The notes: a model not told the origin generated them from the letters alone. 64,000 nt of DNA from FEN-1279 sp964400285 (GCA_964400285.1 CAYNTK010000001.1:1-64000); one strand, 5' to 3'. Positions 35,792 through 44,882 are shown, counted from the stretch's first letter. Program-made: numbers and translations.

Positions 35792-36094
35792 TTATTTTTT
35801 CTGTGTTTTGCCCGACGATTTCTTTTCTACTGGTTTCGTTGCTTCTTTTGTTGAAGCTTCTTTCGTTGTATCGATTATTTTTTCCGAACTTTTCTTTGTT
35901 GGTGATTTTTTGTTTTTGTAATCGGTTAAATAAAAACCACTTCCTTTGAAAATTAAACCTGCACCGCCACTTATTAATTTTCTTAGTTTGTTTTTACCAC
36001 AGTTCGGACATTTTTTTATAGGGTCATCTTTTATCGATTGGAAAATCTCGAACGTATGATGACAACTATCGCATTTATATTCGTATGTTGGCAT
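35792..36094 (-). CDS. FmdB-family zinc-ribbon protein
   Basis: The N-terminus MPTYEYKCDSCHHTFE with a second CPNCG pair near residues 32-36 is the FmdB/CxxC_CXXC_SSSS signature. GAGLIFKGSGFYLTDY follows as in that family. The C-terminal 35 residues are lysine/serine/threonine-rich and probably disordered. It is 3 bases from both neighbours. FmdB proteins are poorly understood, and here the gene is tied to a tubulin-like protein gene. Confidence 0.9.
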   Translation of the reverse strand: MPTYEYKCDSCHHTFEIFQSIKDDPIKKCPNCGKNKLRKLISGGAGLIFKGSGFYLTDYKNKKSPTKKSSEKIIDTTKEASTKEATKPVEKKSSGKTQKK

Positions 36095-36097
36095 ATT

Positions 36098-39000
36098 TTA
36101 TTTTAAAAATTTCTCCTTTGCTTTTTTGTATTCTTCTTCGGTTATTAATCCAAGTTCAAGAGCATTCTTTAATTCTTTTAATCTTTCTAAACTTATTTTT
36201 TCTTCTATTAGTTCAGATGTATCTTTTGAAGTCTTGAGCTTTTCTTCACCTAATAATAAATCGATTTTTAAAGTTCGTTTTATTCCGTCACCGCATAAAT
36301 ATGAAAAAGTATCCAGATTTTTCTTTAGCGATTTAACTTTCTTTACAAAACTTTCTTTTTCATCTGGATGTATTTTATTCTCAATATCTTTTGCAAAATT
36401 TCTTACTATCTGATACTGATAAGTTTCTTTTTTCTTTTTTGCTTGCCCAGAGATTTCATACTCCTCTATTTTAAAAATGTTTTCATAATAATATTCGAAT
36501 ATAACAAGTAATTCAGGAAGTTTGTTTTTTAATATTAGTTCGTTTTGGATTTTTTCTGCTTTTTGTATTATCTCATATCTCAATGCTTCTTTACCTTGCT
36601 CCTCGTATAAACGATTTATTAATCTGGATTCTATTCCGAGTTGTTCTGTCCTTGTTACAGTTATTCCTTCCTGTCTTGTGTATTTATAAATTGCAACTCG
36701 TTCTCCTGTCTCGGAATTTATATCACTAATAACATCGAATAATCCGAATATCAAACCCATAATGTATGCTTTATATGATTCATCTAATCTTTTCTTTTCA
36801 TCGGAATTAAGAGGAATTATATCGTTATATATATAATAATTTTTATCGATATGTAAATCTATGTTTAAATTTTTCGAAAGATGCTTGTAATATCTTTTCA
36901 TTTCATCCGATACTGTGTAGGAATAAAAGAGAGGGAAACCCGCCCATTCGGTATAAAAAGTTATTGATGAATTATCCGCTGAATCCTTGAATTCTACTGC
37001 TTCTCCGACAATTGAGTTAACAAGGTTTCTTAACTTTGTAAAAGAATTTGTATTTGTTTTTACACCGATATAAAATTTCTTTGCTGAATCTTCGAGCTTA
37101 AATCTTCCTGGCTCTTCAAGAACTTTTAACCACGGATATGCCTGTGATAACATTCCACGAATTTTCGATTCGCTTCGTAGAGTATCTTTCTCGAATAGTA
37201 TGTCGGTTATATTATAATCTTCTTTAATTTTTTCAAACTGCTTCTTCGCAAATGATAACATTTTTTCTTCTACTGCTTTAGTATCGCTGTTTTTTAATAT
37301 ATTTACTATATCGGTTATATCGAGTGCATCGAGCTCCTTTAATAATTTATTAGATAACTCTTTTATTTTATCTAATGCACTTTGTCCAGTTCCTATGTAC
37401 CTTACATAATATTCATTTTTTACATCTTCTGGTTCATATATATATAAATTAAAACTGTTTTCTTGTTTTTGTAGAAAATAGTTATATTTATTTTTAAAGT
37501 TATCTTTCAATATACCAAGATTTCCTGTGAGTTTATTAATGTCCGAAATCAAACCTGTAAATTGAATTCTACCGTCATCGGTCTTTGTTCCTTTTTCTAT
37601 CAAGTTTAAAATCCTTTGTGTGATTTCCTTTGCATAATATCTTGAATTCAATTTAATTAATGCTTCGTAATACCTATCGAGGGTGTCAATCAACTTCTCC
37701 AGAGTACCCGCCATTGCTGGTTTTTTCAATACATTCAGTTTCGACCTTGCTTCGTCCTCTTTCAAATCCTGCAACCTACTCTTGATTTCCGATTCTAATT
37801 TCGTTACAAGTATTTGTATATCCTTAATCTCTTTTTCAAATTTTGGTATGTAATCGAAATTACCATTTGTCAATATAAATTGTAATCGTCTTAAGACATT
37901 AATGGAATAAAAAACTCCGCGTGTTGAATCATTGATTAAATTATTTATTTTCCTTTCGAGTTCACCGACTATATTTCTCTCTCTATCACCGATAGTTTTC
38001 TTAATTATGTTTGTTCTGTTTGAATAAACTTGTGAATAGAATAATCCTTTTCGCTGAATATCATTATCATCTTTAAAATTCGTATCGAATTTCTGTTTTT
38101 CGTTTATTATATATGACGTCCAATTATCACCACGCTTACCGCTGAGCAATTCATTTTGTAGATTTGTTAAAAAGGTTTTTATCTTTGATTGTATCGAAGA
38201 TTTTTCACCCATACTGTATAGTGAATCGAGCAGTTGGTGTTTCGATGTGGATTCAAGTAGTCCAAGTTCAGGCAAAAATTCATTCATCAGGTAATTATCT
38301 ATATCACTCTGCGAACCTTCCGCATAAGTCAAGTAGTAATTAATTATATCCTCGCATAGTTTATATGAACACGACAATATTATTCTATCCACCGGAATAG
38401 AAATCGTTGCCTGACCTAAAGTTGAATATTTTCTCGAAAAAGTATTTTCCGAAACCGTATTATCATCAGGCCACAATCTCTGCTTATACTGAACCAGATT
38501 GACTCTCACGCCTCTTTTGTAATTTGCAAAATCCGAATTCGAAAAATCTTGGAAAATTGTATCGGCTATCATTTTATAAATATCTCTGTTGCTCAAATCC
38601 GAAAGAGATAAATTTTTATAATTCTCTCCGTCGATTAAATAGACGTCATCATACACACCCGGCTGGAATGTCATTGGTTCATTTTTCTTCCAGCTTACCG
38701 AAAAAGTATTTTTCAAATTATAATACTCAAGTTCCATTAGTGCCGCATAACCATTTGCATATACTCTTTCTTTTCCGTAACCCTGAAAGATTTTCGGGAG
38801 CAAAATATAGCACGATGAAATTGCCTGATTCTTGAAAAGGTTGCGAATTAAAAATCCGAAATCTATAAACATTCCCGAGCCCGTTCCACCGCTAACGGAT
38901 GTAATTATATAGACGTTTATTTTTTCTGTATTAACGTTTTTAATTTTATGTTTGTCCTTCACCATATTTATAGACCTCGAATCCGTAATTCTCGATTTTG

Positions 39001-39493
39001 CAGAAAGCAATTTTTGAGTGATTTCATCGAAGTTATGGTAAAAAGCCAATCTCGCCGCAGGTCTTATTTGCCCTGCACCTGTATTCATTGTACCGAGCTT
39101 GCCGATTTCTCCGCTTGTGTTAAGCCACTTTTTTATGTGAGGGACGTCATTAATCCTGTTTATATAATCCGAAGGGTTTACAGGATTAAAAATCTTTTCA
39201 GCAGGTTGAAAATCTATATCGTTTATCAGGTAATCTCTTTCCCTTGCAATTCCGCTTTCTTCCGATGGAGCATTATCAGTATCTATATATAAGTATGATG
39301 TGATAGGGAAGTTATCTATCGAGCCGTATTTTTCTACGAACTGTCTTCTAATCCTTAGCAATACCTCTTTCCCTGTCCCACCAAGTCCTATTAAGATGGT
39401 CGGCATAAACTCCTGAGTTTTCAGTTCTAATGAACCTTTTTCAGAAGATAACGAACTGCTCTTACCTTTTGGTAACGAAAACGGGTCTATCAT
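36098..39493 (-). CDS. Giant tubulin-like GTPase-fold protein with SHOCT C-terminus
   Basis: The 1131-residue product has an N-terminal GLGGTGKEV nucleotide-binding start (36-44), GAGQIRPAARLAF (139-151) and the tubulin signature SGGTGSG (201-207), as in the bacterial Tubulin_2 (tubulin-like doman) family. The long middle is helical and charged. The last 30 residues (LKNALELGLITEEEYKKAKEKFL) match a SHOCT motif, often an oligomerisation or membrane-linked helix. It is not FtsZ, being far longer with a different order of motifs. It heads a three-gene unit with two zinc-ribbon genes. The function is unknown; filament-like assembly is an inference from the fold. Confidence 0.85.
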   Translation of the reverse strand: MIDPFSLPKGKSSSLSSEKGSLELKTQEFMPTILIGLGGTGKEVLLRIRRQFVEKYGSIDNFPITSYLYIDTDNAPSEESGIARERDYLINDIDFQPAEKIFNPVNPSDYINRINDVPHIKKWLNTSGEIGKLGTMNTGAGQIRPAARLAFYHNFDEITQKLLSAKSRITDSRSINMVKDKHKIKNVNTEKINVYIITSVSGGTGSGMFIDFGFLIRNLFKNQAISSCYILLPKIFQGYGKERVYANGYAALMELEYYNLKNTFSVSWKKNEPMTFQPGVYDDVYLIDGENYKNLSLSDLSNRDIYKMIADTIFQDFSNSDFANYKRGVRVNLVQYKQRLWPDDNTVSENTFSRKYSTLGQATISIPVDRIILSCSYKLCEDIINYYLTYAEGSQSDIDNYLMNEFLPELGLLESTSKHQLLDSLYSMGEKSSIQSKIKTFLTNLQNELLSGKRGDNWTSYIINEKQKFDTNFKDDNDIQRKGLFYSQVYSNRTNIIKKTIGDRERNIVGELERKINNLINDSTRGVFYSINVLRRLQFILTNGNFDYIPKFEKEIKDIQILVTKLESEIKSRLQDLKEDEARSKLNVLKKPAMAGTLEKLIDTLDRYYEALIKLNSRYYAKEITQRILNLIEKGTKTDDGRIQFTGLISDINKLTGNLGILKDNFKNKYNYFLQKQENSFNLYIYEPEDVKNEYYVRYIGTGQSALDKIKELSNKLLKELDALDITDIVNILKNSDTKAVEEKMLSFAKKQFEKIKEDYNITDILFEKDTLRSESKIRGMLSQAYPWLKVLEEPGRFKLEDSAKKFYIGVKTNTNSFTKLRNLVNSIVGEAVEFKDSADNSSITFYTEWAGFPLFYSYTVSDEMKRYYKHLSKNLNIDLHIDKNYYIYNDIIPLNSDEKKRLDESYKAYIMGLIFGLFDVISDINSETGERVAIYKYTRQEGITVTRTEQLGIESRLINRLYEEQGKEALRYEIIQKAEKIQNELILKNKLPELLVIFEYYYENIFKIEEYEISGQAKKKKETYQYQIVRNFAKDIENKIHPDEKESFVKKVKSLKKNLDTFSYLCGDGIKRTLKIDLLLGEEKLKTSKDTSELIEEKISLERLKELKNALELGLITEEEYKKAKEKFLK

Positions 39494-39881
39494 AACCTTA
39501 ATTTAATTAATTAAGTCAAAATAATGATATTAGAAGAATATTTATAGAGAAAAATAAGGTTTCCGTTTTGTAACTTTTTATACGACATTTTATGACATAC
39601 CCGAAAGTTTTTGACAGAAATTTGCTCAAGTTGATTATATTTGTTTTAATTAAATACTAATTATTAATTAATTGTGTCCCGATAGGGAAGTACGTTATAG
39701 ACATATGATATATATAGTATTTAAGAATATTATAAAAATTTGACAAGAGTAAAATATTTTTAATATTTTAGATGCTATCTATACCATATAGTGCAAAGAC
39801 AAAAATTCTCATAAAAGAGTGTAGTAATTTTGTAGTAATTTTGTTTTCCATAATGTATATAAATTATGTATTATCAATAAT
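39494..39881. other. Gene-poor interval between the tubulin-like gene and the HTH gene
   Basis: These 388 bases hold a possible plus-strand -7 element TATATTTG at 39636-39643 with TTGACA at 39611-39616 (spacing 19), and a second TTGACA at 39740-39745. The short hairpin TCCCGATAGGGA lies near 39678. No convincing promoter for the tubulin-like gene on the minus strand was found. A plus-strand hydrophobic 62-residue frame (39772-39960) begins here and runs antisense into the end of the HTH gene; it is treated as a finding, not as a gene. Confidence 0.45.
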
Positions 39882-40547
39882 TTATATAACTTTAGTTTTA
39901 TTATCATTTCTATTAATAGCTTCAGTGTTTTCAATGATTTCATTTTTGTTGTTTTCATAATTTTCCGCGATTTCATTAATTTTTTGCAATTCAGTAAAAG
40001 TGTTTTCATTTTTTTTACCAGAAATTTCTTTAATTTCTTTGTTTTTTTGTTTTACAATTTCAATTTTATTTTCATCAGAAAGGATTTCGAAATCTTCACT
40101 ATTAGCATCAATAATTTGAGATTCATCTATTTTTTTTAGAGAATCTGATGAAATTAACAAATCGGATTCAAATTTTTCGACTAATTTAGCTATTTTCATA
40201 ATTGTTTTGAGATAGCCTTCATAGTCCCAATCGCTTTTTCTTTTAAGCATTCCACTTTTAGCCATAGCGAGTTTGACATTTTCAAATTCATCAATAAGGA
40301 AGTCGAGATGCGCTTTTTTAAATTTAATGATTTTGTTTCTGAACTCATTAAATTCATTCGAATTTATTTCAACAATATTCCTATAAAATTTTTTATTCCA
40401 CAGGCAAATTGTTCGAGTGGATTTATTTAATTTTTTGGCAATTTTCCTAATGGAGGAGCCAGAGGAACGCATAGAGATAAATTGTTTTTCGATTTCAGTT
40501 AGAGCCATTTTGGTTTCTTCTGATAAATTGGGATTTGTGTATTGCAT
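39882..40547 (-). CDS. Helix-turn-helix protein of unknown function
   Basis: The 221-residue product has an N-terminal helix-turn-helix (SGSSIRKIAKKLNKSTRTICLW, residues 30-51) resembling those of transposases or phage terminase small subunits. A helical middle (50-130) and a long, low-complexity N/E/K/I-rich tail follow. The AAAGGAG Shine-Dalgarno and a perfect consensus promoter precede it. It is flanked by gene-poor DNA and an insertion-sequence end, which suggests acquisition by transfer. I do not recognise the family. Confidence 0.65.
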   Translation of the reverse strand: MQYTNPNLSEETKMALTEIEKQFISMRSSGSSIRKIAKKLNKSTRTICLWNKKFYRNIVEINSNEFNEFRNKIIKFKKAHLDFLIDEFENVKLAMAKSGMLKRKSDWDYEGYLKTIMKIAKLVEKFESDLLISSDSLKKIDESQIIDANSEDFEILSDENKIEIVKQKNKEIKEISGKKNENTFTELQKINEIAENYENNKNEIIENTEAINRNDNKTKVI

Positions 40548-40597
40548 TTTATATACTCCTTTTAGATTATATTATAAATTATATTTAAGCTAATACG

Positions 40598-40626
40598 ATT
40601 ATAATAAAAATAGAGGAATTTGTCAA
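40598..40626 (-). promoter_or_regulatory. Perfect consensus promoter of the HTH gene
   Basis: On the minus strand, TTGACA (40626-40621) and TATAAT (40603-40598) are separated by exactly 17 bases. The transcript would start near 40591, about 44 bases before the ATG. It is the only full E. coli-type consensus found in the window. Confidence 0.85.
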
Positions 40627-40650
40627 TACCTAAAATTTGAGAAAAGTTTT

Positions 40651-40680
40651 GAGATAGGGTTCCGAATGGTGTGTAAATTT
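40651..40680 (+). mobile_element. Solitary IS256-type terminal inverted repeat
   Basis: GATAGGG, TTCC and GTGTGTAAATTT occur in the same register as in the repeat at 26-55 (25/30 identical, inverted orientation). No transposase gene lies within 2 kb on the inward (right) side, so this is probably a relic left by deletion. The following bases to 40800 carry a CCCGAT/ATCAGGG hairpin-like sequence near 40732 and nothing else I can name. Confidence 0.55.
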
Positions 40681-40805
40681 AAACCAAATTTATTCCTAAT
40701 GGAGTTGGAAAGATTTATTTTCGCCTCTACTCCCGATTTTATCAGGGCTACTAATGTTTGACAACTTTTACAGTTCTTTATTCTTCGTTATTAATTACTC
40801 ATCGA

Positions 40806-41600
40806 TTAGAATCCAGTAACTGATTCTCCTCCGTCCACATGTATAATGCCACCTGTCATCCAGTGTGAATCGCGTTTGTAATTATCGAGTATGAAATTAG
40901 CAATATCTTCGGGTTGCGTAAGTCTACCCTGTGCATTTCGGCTTAATGCATAATCCATTATAAAGTCATTATTTGGAATTTTTCTCAATGCTGGAGTATC
41001 TGTAACCCCTGCCAGTATAGCATTAGCAGAGATACCTTTCCGACCAAGTTCCATTGCAAGCTGTCTGATATGCGATTCGAGGCATGCTTTTGCTGCCGAG
41101 ATAGCTCCGTAAAATTCTATTACCCTCGAACCTCCGGTTGATGTTAATGCATATATCTTCGCTCCTGATTTCATAAATTTCCTTTTCATAATATCCTGCG
41201 TCCAATAAACAAGTGAATTCGCCATAACATCTAACGTCATCTCGAGTTGCTTTTGGTTTATTTGTAATGATGAATCCGAATCAATAAATTTCTTTAATGT
41301 TCCGAATGCAAGGGAATGCACTAATACTTTTATTGTTGGATTTTTTTTATTTTTGAAGATTTCTTCAACTGAATTTAATACATCGTTTCTTTTGTTTGGG
41401 TCTGCTGCATTAACATTGAAATAATGAGCTTCTACACCATACGATTTTATTTCGGAGATTAGTGCTTCTACCTCTGGCATTGTTGCCGCTCTATCTAAAT
41501 GCACTCCGATTATATTTACTCCATCTTTTGCAAGTGCTAATGATATTGCTTTTCCAAATCCACTCGAAGCTCCAAGTATTAATGCGTAGTATGTACTCAT
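40806..41600 (-). CDS. Enoyl-ACP reductase-like short-chain dehydrogenase (FabI/FabL type)
   Basis: The 264-residue protein has the coenzyme motif GASSGFG (10-16) and the pair Y164-x6-K171. That spacing is the mark of enoyl-ACP reductases, where classical SDRs have YxxxK. It also has SLAFG near 96-100 and the C-terminal DGGESVTGF. The GxxxGxG arrangement is nearer to B. subtilis FabL than to E. coli FabI. It would reduce enoyl-ACP in fatty acid synthesis, which fits the nearby accBC genes. Divergence from FabI leaves another SDR role possible. Confidence 0.8.
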   Translation of the reverse strand: MSTYYALILGASSGFGKAISLALAKDGVNIIGVHLDRAATMPEVEALISEIKSYGVEAHYFNVNAADPNKRNDVLNSVEEIFKNKKNPTIKVLVHSLAFGTLKKFIDSDSSLQINQKQLEMTLDVMANSLVYWTQDIMKRKFMKSGAKIYALTSTGGSRVIEFYGAISAAKACLESHIRQLAMELGRKGISANAILAGVTDTPALRKIPNNDFIMDYALSRNAQGRLTQPEDIANFILDNYKRDSHWMTGGIIHVDGGESVTGF

Positions 41601-41673
41601 AAATATATTTACCTTTATATAATTAATTCTTTATTTCTTTTAAACAGTTTAATTCAGCAAATAGTTTAATTTT

Positions 41674-42258
41674 CTATCTGCTTTTAATTGATATTATTGT
41701 CATTATCAATCCGATAATAAACAAAAATATCAACACAATCATAAATGCAGCCGATGTCCAAAAGTTTGCTACTATACCCCAAATAATAAATATCCATAAA
41801 ATCGAAACAATTAAAAACAAACTCCAACTTAACATCATTGATTGTCTCGAAGAACGCTTTTTATGGAATGTTTTAAATAAAGTCTGAACAAAAATGAAAT
41901 AAAACAATCCAAGACCCAAAACAGAAAGCAGAATATAAATGAAAAGTTTAGTGTTTGTCATCTGATTTTCTTTCAGCGGTGCAGTAAGCAATGAATCTAT
42001 TTTTTGGGGTTCCTTTTTACCTGTATCAATTTGATTAACGATTTTATTTGTATCAATCTGCAATGTGTTCTTTTGCGTTGTATCTGTCGACTTATTACCC
42101 GAAGATGTTATCGTAGTATCTTTTTTCTTTTTTACAGAATCCTGTGAGAAAGAAAAATTATTGAACAAAAATAAAAAGATTAGAAAACATACAGATAAAA
42201 CAGATGTTCTAAATACTGTATTGATTATTTTCTTTTTTATCGAGATAAGTTGTATCAT
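41674..42258 (-). CDS. Membrane protein of unknown function
   Basis: The 194-residue product has an N-terminal signal-like segment (residues 17-35), a polar, Ser/Thr/Lys-rich stretch (about 40-100) and three hydrophobic segments at about 105-125, 143-165 and 168-190. No family is recognised. Its ATG overlaps the 3' end of accC by 50 bases and no later start gives a hydrophobic N-terminus, so translation is probably coupled to accC. Confidence 0.7.
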   Translation of the reverse strand: MIQLISIKKKIINTVFRTSVLSVCFLIFLFLFNNFSFSQDSVKKKKDTTITSSGNKSTDTTQKNTLQIDTNKIVNQIDTGKKEPQKIDSLLTAPLKENQMTNTKLFIYILLSVLGLGLFYFIFVQTLFKTFHKKRSSRQSMMLSWSLFLIVSILWIFIIWGIVANFWTSAAFMIVLIFLFIIGLIMTIISIKSR

Positions 42259-43558
42259 AATTATGCTCTATAAAATTTTTATCATTCATAATTTGCTGAA
42301 AAAGCGGAATTGTAGTTTTCACACCTTCAATAATAAATTCATCAAGAGCCCTACTCATTTTTTTAATTGCTGAATTCCTATTTTCAGCTCTGACTATAAG
42401 TTTTGCAATCAAAGAATCGTAATGACTTGTGATTGTAAATCCAGTATAGCAATGTGAATCGAATCTGACTCCAGTTCCACCTGCAGGGTGAAAAGTGGTC
42501 AATAATCCCGGGCAGGGTCTGAAATTATTTTCAACATCCTCAGCATTTATTCTGCATTCAATCACATGTCCAACAAATTTTGGTTTTTTAATTGTAATCT
42601 TTCCTCCGTCAGCAATTAAAATCTGTTCTTTAACTATATCAGTATTAGTTGCAAGTTCGGTTACAGTATGCTCTACCTGAATTCGTGTGTTCATTTCTAT
42701 AAAGTAAAAGTTGCAGTCTTTATCTACCATAAATTCTACAGTACCCGAACTAATGTAATTTATAGAAGCGGCGGCTTTTATTGCAGTTTCGCACATTTTA
42801 GTTCGAACTTCTTCATTAATGAAAGGAGATGGTGTCTCTTCGATTAACTTTTGCTGTCTTCTCTGAACGGTGCAATCGCGTTCGCCGAGATGAATTATTT
42901 TTCCCATTTTATCTCCGAATACCTGAACCTCTATATGACGTGGATTTTCGATAAATTTTTCTATATATATATCATCATTGCCGAATGCAGAGAGAGCTTC
43001 ACCTTTAGCGAGAGTCCATGCAGATTCAAGTTTTGATTTTTCCTTAACCACTCGCATACCTTTACCTCCACCTCCTGCAGATGCTTTAAGCATTATTGGA
43101 TATCCAATTAAGTCACATATTTTTACAGCTTCTTCATAATCTTTTACAATTCCCTCGCTTCCCGGTATTACAGGAACTCCTGCTTTTTTCATAAGTTCTT
43201 TTGCAGAAGACTTATTACCCATAGCATTTATCATTTCTGCTGTTGGCCCGATAAAAATCAAATTTGATTCCGTACAAATTTCAGCGAATTCTGCATTTTC
43301 AGCTAAAAAACCGTAGCCGGGGTGAATTGCATCTGCATCAGTTATTTCGGCTGCAGCAATTATTCTGGGAATGTTTAAATAACTATCTTTTGGTGAAGGT
43401 GGTCCAATACATACAGCTTCGTCAGCAAATCTAACGTGAAGAGAATCTTTATCTGCTTCCGAATAAACCGCAACTGTATTAATTCCCATTTCTTTACAGG
43501 TGCGGATTATCCTGAGGGCAATTTCGCCCCGATTGGCAATTAATATTTTTTTTATCAT
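42209..43558 (-). CDS. accC: Biotin carboxylase subunit of acetyl-CoA carboxylase
   Basis: AccC carboxylates biotin on BCCP using ATP and bicarbonate. The 449-residue ATP-grasp protein starts IKKILIANRGEIALRI. It has KASAGGGGKGMRVV near residue 159, IEMNTRIQVEHTVTE near 288 and the C-terminal biotin-carboxylase domain. The accB gene is 25 bases upstream, giving the usual accB-accC order. Confidence 0.97.
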   Translation of the reverse strand: MIKKILIANRGEIALRIIRTCKEMGINTVAVYSEADKDSLHVRFADEAVCIGPPSPKDSYLNIPRIIAAAEITDADAIHPGYGFLAENAEFAEICTESNLIFIGPTAEMINAMGNKSSAKELMKKAGVPVIPGSEGIVKDYEEAVKICDLIGYPIMLKASAGGGGKGMRVVKEKSKLESAWTLAKGEALSAFGNDDIYIEKFIENPRHIEVQVFGDKMGKIIHLGERDCTVQRRQQKLIEETPSPFINEEVRTKMCETAIKAAASINYISSGTVEFMVDKDCNFYFIEMNTRIQVEHTVTELATNTDIVKEQILIADGGKITIKKPKFVGHVIECRINAEDVENNFRPCPGLLTTFHPAGGTGVRFDSHCYTGFTITSHYDSLIAKLIVRAENRNSAIKKMSRALDEFIIEGVKTTIPLFQQIMNDKNFIEHNYDTTYLDKKENNQYSI

Positions 43559-43583
43559 TTTTTAGAAAAAGATTAAAGAAAAA

Positions 43584-44075
43584 CTATTTCTTTTCAACCA
43601 AGAACAGAGGCTGGTCATATTCTACTGCCTGTCCGTTTTTCACAAGAATATCTATTATCTTTCCTGTTACCTCGGATTCTATCTCATTCATCAATTTCAT
43701 TGCTTCAATAATGCATACTACTGTTCCAGGTCTAATGTCTGAACCGATTTTAACATAAGGGTCAGCATCAGGAGCAGGGGCTGCATAAAATGTCCCAACC
43801 ATTGGAGAACGAATTTCAACTGTATTTAAAGATTTTTTTGATTCTTCTTTTTTCTCTTCAGATTTTACTTCAACTTTTACATCTTGAGTTTTAATTGATT
43901 GCAAATTCGGTTCGATAAAGCTTGGGATTTGAACGGCTGGTAATGGTTGTGAAATTTTAGGTCTTGGTTTTGATAATCTTATTTTTGTTCCTTCTTCTTC
44001 GATTTCTATTTCAGCTAAATTGCTTGAATCGAGCATTTTAATCAACTTCTTTAAATAATTTAGATCCATTTTCAT
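43584..44075 (-). CDS. accB: Biotin carboxyl carrier protein of acetyl-CoA carboxylase
   Basis: The 163-residue product has an N-terminal dimerisation region, a linker rich in Pro, Lys and Glu (about 35-85) and the C-terminal biotinyl domain. The EAMKLMNE motif places the biotinylated lysine at K127. It is followed by accC and preceded by efp on the same strand after 157 bases, in which no clear promoter was seen. Confidence 0.96.
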   Translation of the reverse strand: MKMDLNYLKKLIKMLDSSNLAEIEIEEEGTKIRLSKPRPKISQPLPAVQIPSFIEPNLQSIKTQDVKVEVKSEEKKEESKKSLNTVEIRSPMVGTFYAAPAPDADPYVKIGSDIRPGTVVCIIEAMKLMNEIESEVTGKIIDILVKNGQAVEYDQPLFLVEKK

Positions 44076-44232
44076 AATTTTATTTTATAATTAATAAAAA
44101 GAAATTTACCGACACAAAGAACGGAATTCTTTCACCGCTAATTGTTACAGTTTTGTTATTTTAAAAATCCCCTAAAAAACAGATTTTTGAAATTCGAATT
44201 CGATATAAAATATCAGATTCGAGTATCAAAAA

Positions 44233-44796
44233 CTAAGTTTTGACCCTTTCAATATATTCATGTGTCCTTATATCAACTTTGATAACATCACCTTCATTAA
44301 CAAAAAGGGGAACATTAACAACTGCACCGGTTTCCAAAATCGCTTGTTTTGTTGCACCGGTTGCGGTATTTCCTTTTACTCCCGGAGGTGCAGAAGTGAT
44401 TAATAATTCAACATGTGGAGGCATTTCCACAGAAATTGGTTTTGAGTTATGAAATGTAATCTGAACATTTTGACCAGCTTTTAAAAAGTCTCCCTGGTCA
44501 CCAACTAAGTCTTCATTTAAATGTATTTGTTCATATGTATCATTATCCATAAAGTAATAATCAGCGTTGTCTTTATATAAAAATTGATATGTTTTATATT
44601 CGAGTCTTTCAATTTCAATTTCTTCTCCTGAACGGAATCGGTTTTCGATAGTTCGCCCATTTTTAAGATTACGCATTTTTACTTGATAAAATGCTCTCAA
44701 ATTTCCGGGTGTCCTATGTTCTACCGACATTACAGAATGTAACTCACCATTAAATTTTATGACAATACCCGTTTTTAAATCTGATGTTGTAGCCAT
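44233..44796 (-). CDS. efp: Elongation factor P with asparagine at the modification-loop tip
   Basis: EF-P relieves ribosome stalling at polyproline. The 187-residue, three-domain product has the standard length. The loop reads HRTPGNLRAF, so the position of E. coli lysine 34 is asparagine (N32) rather than Lys or Arg. The C-terminal VPLFVNEGDVIKVDIRTHEYIERV segment confirms EF-P over YeiP. I recall this loop from Chlorobi. Expression should start from the promoter at 44829-44859. Confidence 0.95.
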   Translation of the reverse strand: MATTSDLKTGIVIKFNGELHSVMSVEHRTPGNLRAFYQVKMRNLKNGRTIENRFRSGEEIEIERLEYKTYQFLYKDNADYYFMDNDTYEQIHLNEDLVGDQGDFLKAGQNVQITFHNSKPISVEMPPHVELLITSAPPGVKGNTATGATKQAILETGAVVNVPLFVNEGDVIKVDIRTHEYIERVKT

Positions 44797-44828
44797 TAAA
44801 TAAAAAATTATAATAATTTAAGCATTTG

Positions 44829-44859
44829 CAAATATAATTAATTGAGTTACTAAAATCAA
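44829..44859 (-). promoter_or_regulatory. Promoter of efp
   Basis: On the minus strand, TTG is followed after 20 bases by TATATTTG, an exact TAnnTTTG element. The predicted start is about 20-25 bases before the efp ATG. Confidence 0.65.
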
Positions 44860-44882
44860 TCAAAGATTTATATAAATTTGAT

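Noticed and set aside
36098..39493. Naming the tubulin-like gene ftsZ
   Set aside because: FtsZ is about 350-450 residues with the motif GGGTGTG near residue 105 and a conserved C-terminal peptide; this protein is 1131 residues with a different motif order.
44076..44232. Hairpin-like GAATC/GAATTC sequence between efp and accB as a terminator
   Set aside because: Pairing is imperfect and no T tract follows on the minus strand.
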